From JACPDH01 sp051305935 (GTDB taxonomy: Bacteria > Acidobacteriota > Thermoanaerobaculia > Gp7-AA8): 8,651 bases of DNA. Location: NCBI GenBank assembly GCA_051305935.1, contig JBPPMG010000074.1:1-8651 (forward strand), in the 5' to 3' direction. The notes below the pieces were generated by a model, which was given only the letters and a program-made list of their open reading frames with translations, did no database searches and was not told the origin of the DNA. The position numbers and the translations under genes were made by a program. Each line of letters begins with the position of its first letter. Positions within the stretch are counted from its first letter, which is position 1. Below are positions 5,062 through 8,651 of the stretch, piece after piece.

Positions 5062-6321
5062 TCAAACGTCTTCTCTGTCCAGCGGCATGGTCATGCACCT
5101 CGGACCGCCGCGGGCGCGCGAGAGCTCGTTTCCCTGGATCTGCAATGCGTACTTCTTGTCGTTCCACAACTCGAGCTCCGTCCGGCCGAGCAGCAGGTCG
5201 TCTTCGTAGACGATGTGGTAGCCGTGACGGTTCAGCTCCTCCGCGGTGCGCGTGTTGCGCTCGTAGAGGATGATCACCCCGGGCGAGAGGGCGAAGGCGT
5301 TCGCGCCGTCGGTCCACTGCTCGCGCTGCTGGTCGATCAGGCGCCCGCCGCCGCACGGGATCGGCTCGAGGTCCATCCCCTGCTTCTTCAGCGCCGCGAG
5401 GAGCGACTTCTCCGCCGTGTACGTGAGCGTCTTCTTCGTCAGGTCGAGCCGGAAGACCTTCGCCGACTCGGGGCCGCCGGGGAGCATGACCGGCGGGAAG
5501 AGGAGACACTCGTTGCGATTGATGATCGTGAAGACCGTGTCGAGATGCATGTACGAGCGCTTCTTCGGGATCTCGACGACGTAGATCGTCTTCACTCCCG
5601 CCTTCGAGGCGCGCAGCGAGCTTGCGAGGTACTCGACCCCTGCGCGGTTCGTCCGCTCGGTGACGCCGACGAGGAGGATGTCGCGGCGCGGCACCAGCAC
5701 GTCGCCCCCTTCGATCGTAGGGCGCAACCTCTTCTTCGCCTTGCTGCGCGGCCATGCCTCTTCGTAGAAATCCATCCAGAAGTTGTCGCGCTGGCGGAGC
5801 CTGGGATGGTTCCGGAAGACGTAGTGCGAGATGAGCGACTCGCGCGAGCGCGCCTCGGTCGCCATCGACGAGATCGCAACGCCGTCGCCGATCACGACCT
5901 GCGGATCGCGCATGAAGAAGAGGTTAGGCACCGGCGCGATGTCGAACGCCTCGCCCGAGAGCGAGGAGATGCCGACCACGATCGCCTGCGCCAGCGTTTC
6001 GGCCGACAGTGCCTCGAGTCGCTCGAGCTGCGCCGCGGGCAGGCGGAGGCGCCGCGCGAAGTCGACGGCGACGTCGGCGCGGATGTCGGGATCCTCGAGG
6101 GCCTCTTCGAGAAGGTCCTGCAGGTCGTAGACCTCATCGGCCACGAACCGGATCATCTGCTGGAAGCGCCGATGCTCCTCGCGGGCCACCCGGCCGAAGA
6201 GGATGTCGTCGAAGAGCAGCTCCTCCATCATCGAAGGGAGCATGACGTCGATCTCGGTGCCCGGCAGGTGTACGAGGACGCTCTTGAGCCGTCCGATTTC
6301 ACTCGTCACGCTGAGGCGCAT
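5062..6321 (-). CDS. arcA: Arginine deiminase
   Basis: Arginine deiminase hydrolyses L-arginine to citrulline and ammonia, the first step of the arginine deiminase pathway. The 419-residue protein shows the guanidine-modifying-enzyme fold and all catalytic residues: FMRDP with Asp139, EGGDV with Glu204, HLDTVF with His259 and Asp261, and the nucleophile Cys409 in GGPRCMTMPL close to the C terminus. The N terminus (EIGRLKSVLVHLPGTE) and the LLFDDILF segment are also typical, and the length is normal. The ATG at 6321 is favoured because the family's first strand begins about ten residues later. No clear Shine-Dalgarno is present; a TAGAAT hexamer ends 9 nt upstream. It is probably the first gene of an arcA-arcC-88-aa-protein operon. 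arcB and arcD, usual partners, are not in the window. Confidence 0.97.
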   Translation of the reverse strand: MRLSVTSEIGRLKSVLVHLPGTEIDVMLPSMMEELLFDDILFGRVAREEHRRFQQMIRFVADEVYDLQDLLEEALEDPDIRADVAVDFARRLRLPAAQLERLEALSAETLAQAIVVGISSLSGEAFDIAPVPNLFFMRDPQVVIGDGVAISSMATEARSRESLISHYVFRNHPRLRQRDNFWMDFYEEAWPRSKAKKRLRPTIEGGDVLVPRRDILLVGVTERTNRAGVEYLASSLRASKAGVKTIYVVEIPKKRSYMHLDTVFTIINRNECLLFPPVMLPGGPESAKVFRLDLTKKTLTYTAEKSLLAALKKQGMDLEPIPCGGGRLIDQQREQWTDGANAFALSPGVIILYERNTRTAEELNRHGYHIVYEDDLLLGRTELELWNDKKYALQIQGNELSRARGGPRCMTMPLDREDV

Positions 6322-6336
6322 GCGGGCGGGATTCTA
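6322..6336 (-). promoter_or_regulatory. Possible -10 box of the arc operon
   Basis: On the - strand TAGAAT (6336-6331) ends 9 nt before the arcA ATG. No TTGACA-like -35 box is seen at 16-18 nt spacing. If used, the transcript would start at or within a couple of bases of the start codon, matching the lack of a Shine-Dalgarno. The spacing resembles TACAAT before the DUF971 gene. Confidence 0.3.
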
Positions 6337-6385
6337 TCGCAAGTCCCGGAATCGGCCGTTTTTGGGGGGATTCGTGCGCGCTTCC

Positions 6386-6412
6386 GATAGCCCCGGACCG
6401 CGTAAGAGGTCC
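6386..6412. repeat. Composite hairpin element, fragment B0
   Basis: GATAGCCCC (6386-6394) is followed by GGACCGC-GTAA-GAGGTCC (6395-6412), a 7-bp stem with one G-A mismatch and a GTAA loop. It has the linker tail and second hairpin of the left half of the element, with a different stem sequence. The first hairpin is not recognisable, so I read this as a decayed half-copy just upstream of arcA. Confidence 0.55.
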
Positions 6413-6439
6413 ATGGCGAGTTGCGGATGCGCCGCCTCG

Positions 6440-6662
6440 CGGCCGCGCCAGCGGCCGAATCTGGATAGCCCCACGCGTAAGCGTGGGGTCGCCGTCGGTT
6501 GGTAATCCGCGCCGCGTCAGCGGCGCAAGAGGCGTAAGCAACGTGTCGCGCTGACGCGCGGCACGCCAGAATGCGCCGCTTGCGCGGCGCGGACGATGCT
6601 GATCATCGGTACCCCACGCTTACGCGTGGGGCTATCCAGATGATGGCCGCTGCCGCGGCCAT
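6440..6662. repeat. Composite hairpin element, full copy B
   Basis: Same architecture as the copy at 3218-3448. Left half: GGCCGC-GCCA-GCGGCC (6441-6456), linker AATCTGGATAG, CCCCACGC-GTAA-GCGTGGGG (6469-6488), a 20-nt gap, then GCGCCGC-GTCA-GCGGCGC (6509-6526). Right half, + strand loops being complements of GNNA: CGCGC-TGAC-GCGCG (6547-6560), GCGCCGC-TTGC-GCGGCGC (6573-6590), CCCCACGC-TTAC-GCGTGGGG (6612-6631), inverted linker CTATCCAGATG, and ATGGCCGC-TGCC-GCGGCCAT (6643-6662). Stems are perfect. Compared with the other copy, several stem pairs change on both sides together. Short open frames across this region are artefacts of the repeat. Confidence 0.88.
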
Positions 6663-6765
6663 GAGCGCAGAGCCGACAGCGGAATGAGCAGATAGAGGTC
6701 GCTTTCCTCAGACGCCGCTCGCGCGGTGCGCCGCTTCTTCTAATGACACAACGTTGCCCGCTCGA
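6663..6765. other. Spacer with one extra array-type hairpin
   Basis: CGCCGC-TCGC-GCGGTG (6713-6728) is a 6-bp stem with one G-T pair. Its - strand loop is GCGA, so it follows the right-half polarity of the adjacent element and may be a remnant of another half-copy. Otherwise I see no gene or promoter in this 103-bp stretch. Confidence 0.45.
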
Positions 6766-6846
6766 CTTGTGGCCGAACTTTTCAAGTTCGGCCGGGGTGG
6801 CCGCTGCAGGATCCTCGCGGCCGAAGTTAGAAAGTTCGGCCACAAG
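6766..6846. repeat. Nested 28-bp inverted repeat downstream of the glycosyltransferase gene
   Basis: The arms at 6766-6793 and 6819-6846 are reverse complements at 25 of 28 positions (both have CTTGTGGCCGAACTTT at the outer end). They are separated by 25 nt. Each arm is itself a hairpin: GGCCGAACTT-TTC-AAGTTCGGCC, perfect, and GGCCGAAGTT-AGA-AAGTTCGGCC, with one mismatch. A short ATGACA (6743-6748) and TGTCAT (6854-6859) pair flanks the whole. It sits 30 bp past the glycosyltransferase stop. It could act at that gene's 3' end, but has no T-run, or be a miniature mobile element. Confidence 0.75.
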
Positions 6847-6876
6847 CGCGGCCTGTCATGGCTCACTCAGAAATGA

Positions 6877-7953
6877 CTACCGCGCGGGAAGCGCCGCGTA
6901 CACCTCGAGCAGCCTTCGCGCCGTCGGCTCGAGTCCAAACTCGTGCGTGCGCTCGACACAGAGCTGAGCGAGCTCGTTGCGATTGCCGAGAAGCGAGGCC
7001 GCGGTCGTGGCGAGGGACTCGGGGGTGGCCTCGGCGCTGACGATGCGGCCGGCGAGCGGGCCGGCGATCGCGCCAACGCCCGGCAGCGGGTAGGACGCGG
7101 CGGGAACGCCGCACGCCATCGCCTCGGCGATCGCGCGGTGCCCTTCGTCCGAGCCGGCCGCGGTGAAGAGCATCAGCGACATCGCGCGGAAGTGTGCGAT
7201 CAGCGCGTCGTCGTCCTGGTAGCCGGCCCAGATGATGCGGTCCGCGACCCCGAGCTCCGCGGCGTGCGCGTCGAGAACGTCGCGGTGCGGTCCCCACTTC
7301 GCGACGACGAGCAGGCGCGCGCCCGGGTCGCTCTTCGCAAGGATCGCGAAGGTCGAGATCGCCTGCTCGAATCCGCGCCCCGGAACCATCTTGCCGATGA
7401 ACCCGATGACGGTCGTGTCGCGACCGAGGCCCCGCTCCGCGCGGACCGCTTCGGGACCGGGAAAGAAAAGTGAATGATCGACGGGCGGGGGAGTGAACGC
7501 CGGATGGCGCGAAGCGATGACCGGGTTGTCGAGGAAGCTCGCGTTGATTGCGCAGACTGCAAACGTGCGCGAGAGGGTGCGGCGCGCGATGAGGTCGTCG
7601 CGGATCGCGCGGGTCGCATGAAACGTCCGGACGACGCGCGTCGCGGAGCCGCGCGCGGCCCAGAGCGCCAGGGCGTGATCGTGCGTGAGGTGCGCGTGGA
7701 TGACGTCGATCCCGCGCTCGCGCACGAGAGAGCGCAGCGACCACGCGGTGCGCATGAACGAGATCGGATCCTGCCTGCGCGCGATGAGCGGAAACGCCCA
7801 GTCGATCGGCGCGATCCGCTGCTGCAGCGTGTAGCCGCGAACGAAACCGTAGATCGCGTCGACGCCCGCGGCGCGGAGCGCGACCGCTTCGAAGAACGCG
7901 GGGGCCGCGGCCCCGGTCCACCGGTCTGCGCTTGCGAGGTGAAGAACTCTCAT
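6877..7953 (-). CDS. Glycosyltransferase family 4 (GT-B fold)
   Basis: This is probably a retaining glycosyltransferase that moves a sugar from a nucleotide-sugar donor to an envelope or secreted glycan; donor and acceptor cannot be told from the sequence. The 358 residues match the GT-B layout. An N-terminal acceptor half opens with MRVLHLASADRWTGAA, the Gly-containing loop, and contains DVIHAHLTHDHAL near 83-95. A linker (PPPVDHSLFFPG) leads to a C-terminal donor half from about 181 with VIGFIGKMVPGRGFEQAI, then the donor-site motif around DEGHRAIAEAMACGVP, where Asp269 and Glu277 occupy the Ex7E positions. There is no signal peptide; it is likely cytoplasmic or peripheral. A GGGTGG Shine-Dalgarno about 7 nt before the ATG supports the start. 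The next gene on the same strand is arcA, but 555 bp of repeats separate them, so co-regulation is doubtful. Confidence 0.9.
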   Translation of the reverse strand: MRVLHLASADRWTGAAAPAFFEAVALRAAGVDAIYGFVRGYTLQQRIAPIDWAFPLIARRQDPISFMRTAWSLRSLVRERGIDVIHAHLTHDHALALWAARGSATRVVRTFHATRAIRDDLIARRTLSRTFAVCAINASFLDNPVIASRHPAFTPPPVDHSLFFPGPEAVRAERGLGRDTTVIGFIGKMVPGRGFEQAISTFAILAKSDPGARLLVVAKWGPHRDVLDAHAAELGVADRIIWAGYQDDDALIAHFRAMSLMLFTAAGSDEGHRAIAEAMACGVPAASYPLPGVGAIAGPLAGRIVSAEATPESLATTAASLLGNRNELAQLCVERTHEFGLEPTARRLLEVYAALPAR

Positions 7954-8012
7954 CGTGGGCCACCCTGATGCTATGCGGCGCCGGACGGAACGGCAAGGAT
8001 CAGCAGGATCAC

Positions 8013-8095
8013 GGGGTCACACCCGCAAAATGAAGTAGTCGGCCCGACGGAAGCTGACCCTCCGCGCGAATACTTCATATTGCGGGTGTGACCCC
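8013..8095. mobile_element. 83-bp MITE-like element with 25-bp terminal inverted repeats
   Basis: The arms at 8013-8037 and 8071-8095 are reverse complements at 24 of 25 positions; they start GGGGTCACACCCGCAA and end ATGAAGTA, with one A/T difference. The 33-nt centre carries no open reading frame. The outer ends GGGGTCAC and GTGACCCC are GC-rich, as expected of the tip of a mobile repeat or a REP-type hairpin. I see no clear target-site duplication. It lies between the glycosyltransferase start and the broken end of an Ig-like gene remnant, so it marks a likely insertion or rearrangement joint. A transposase is not in the window. Confidence 0.7.
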
Positions 8096-8307
8096 GAACG
8101 CCGATCTTCCTGCCAGGGCCGGCACCGGCGGGTGGGTACACGTTCTGGGTGACCTCCTGCAACCCGGAGCTCGCGCAGACGAGCGAGTACGTGACGGTAC
8201 CGGCCGGGGAGACGACGGGAACGTTCGAGGTCTCCGCGTTCGGTCAGACGGGGACGGTGACGATCGAAGCCGGCAACTCAAGCGCGGAACTGGCGATCAC
8301 GCCGTAG
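8092..8307 (+). pseudogene. 3' remnant of a gene for an Ig-like beta-sandwich repeat protein
   Basis: The frame is open from just after a TGA at 8089-8091 to the TAG at 8305-8307, about 71 codons. Its translation includes GGYTFWVTSCNPEL, then VTVPAGETTGTFEVSAFG, TGTVTIEAG and SSAELAITP. This pattern (VPAG-TT-TF-V followed by TVTI-A) is typical of Ig-like repeats in large secreted bacterial proteins. No ATG or plausible start with a ribosome binding site lies in frame, and upstream the frame runs into the 83-bp inverted repeat and then the promoter side of another gene. I therefore read it as the C-terminal end of a gene whose 5' part was lost, with the repeat at the break. An internal GTG at 8149 is a poor alternative start. 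The next gene begins 16 bp after its stop. Confidence 0.6.
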
Positions 8308-8323
8308 AATGGAGACGCGAGCC

Positions 8324-8651
8324 ATGCGAACGACGCAACTGATCCAGCAGACGCTGCTTGGAGTCACCCTTGCCGCAGCGACGCTGCTTGGCCCGGCGGC
8401 CGAGGCGGGACGGTTCATCCCGAGCTCGTGCCTGGAGTGCACGGGGCCGGTGACGTGGGTGGTGTTCGTGGCGCAGGCCGCGGGCGACCCGGAGACGATC
8501 GCGTTCACCTTGCGTGAACGGTACGGTGGGCACGTGAGTGCCGTCTGGCCCGACGGGAAGTTTGCGATCGAGGCGACGAGGGACGAAGTGCGCGGGATGC
8601 TCGCGGACCAGCGCGTCACGCTGATCGACGGGCGGACCGGGCGGTACTTCC
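8324..8651 (+). CDS. Secreted protein with peptidase-inhibitor-I9-like domain (3' end outside window)
   Basis: The ATG at 8324 follows GGAGA with 8 nt spacing and opens a frame that runs to the window edge without a stop (109 residues). Residues 1-28 form a signal peptide: a short polar start (MRTTQLIQQ), a hydrophobic core and AEA before a probable cleavage after Ala28, so the protein is exported. Cys36 and Cys39 form CLEC near the mature N terminus. From about residue 44 (VTWVVFV) the pattern DPETIAFTLRERYGGHVSAV, KFAIEATRDEVRGMLADQRV resembles inhibitor I9 domains, the propeptides of subtilisin-like proteases or stand-alone inhibitors. Whether a protease domain follows cannot be seen. The preceding Ig-like remnant is on the same strand 16 bp away. 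The I9 assignment is from pattern resemblance only. Confidence 0.7.
   Translation, partial: MRTTQLIQQTLLGVTLAAATLLGPAAEAGRFIPSSCLECTGPVTWVVFVAQAAGDPETIAFTLRERYGGHVSAVWPDGKFAIEATRDEVRGMLADQRVTLIDGRTGRYF

Noticed and set aside
4967..5209. Open frame reading FSIFNFQFSI across the heptad repeat
   Set aside because: It is translation of the TTTTCAA heptads running into antisense arcA; it has no start signal.
5215..6390. Long + strand open frame opposite arcA
   Set aside because: It is a shadow of arcA, which carries all arginine deiminase catalytic residues; the shadow has no recognisable motif.
8088..8342. + strand open frame 8088-8342
   Set aside because: It starts inside the inverted repeat and is out of frame with both the Ig-like pattern and the signal-peptide protein; its translation is Arg/Asp-rich shadow.

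Overview
The window comes from a GC-rich, probably Gram-negative bacterium. It encodes a YcbB/LdtD-type L,D-transpeptidase with a lipoprotein-like signal and a truncated secreted protein, and its coding regions are strongly G/C-biased. Gene content and the repeat-rich spacers would fit an environmental lineage such as Acidobacteriota or Planctomycetota. That placement is a guess, because nothing here is diagnostic of a phylum.

Layout. Positions 1-30 (-) hold the first ten codons of an unknown gene that overlaps the stop of truA (27-833, -) by ATGA. Divergent from truA, 39 bp away, is a DUF971 protein with two CxCxxC motifs (873-1193, +). Next comes a large periplasmic L,D-transpeptidase (1269-3092, +). 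It converges on a minus-strand arginine-deiminase operon that reads arcA (5062-6321), arcC (3927-4886), then an unknown 88-aa protein (3608-3874). A family 4 glycosyltransferase (6877-7953, -) lies upstream of that operon. At the right edge are an 83-bp MITE-like inverted repeat (8013-8095), the 3' remnant of an Ig-like-repeat gene (8092-8307), and the start of a secreted protein with a peptidase-inhibitor-I9-like domain (8324 to the window end).

How the genes work together. ArcA makes citrulline and ammonia from arginine. ArcC makes ATP from carbamoyl phosphate. The linking enzyme ArcB and the ArcD antiporter are not in the window. The other genes look like independent housekeeping or envelope functions (tRNA modification, peptidoglycan cross-linking, glycan synthesis).

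The most striking content is non-coding. Two about 225-bp copies of a composite hairpin element (3218-3448 and 6440-6662), plus partial copies, bracket the arc operon. Each full copy has four main hairpins per dyad-related pair of halves plus smaller ones. In every main hairpin the tetraloop reads GNNA, on the + strand in the left half and on the - strand in the right half. A TCTGGATAG linker is conserved, and stem sequences differ between copies with compensatory changes. Three further unrelated inverted-repeat families occur: a perfect 33-bp heptad-repeat dyad between arcA and arcC, a 28-bp nested dyad beside the glycosyltransferase, and the 83-bp element beside the gene remnant.
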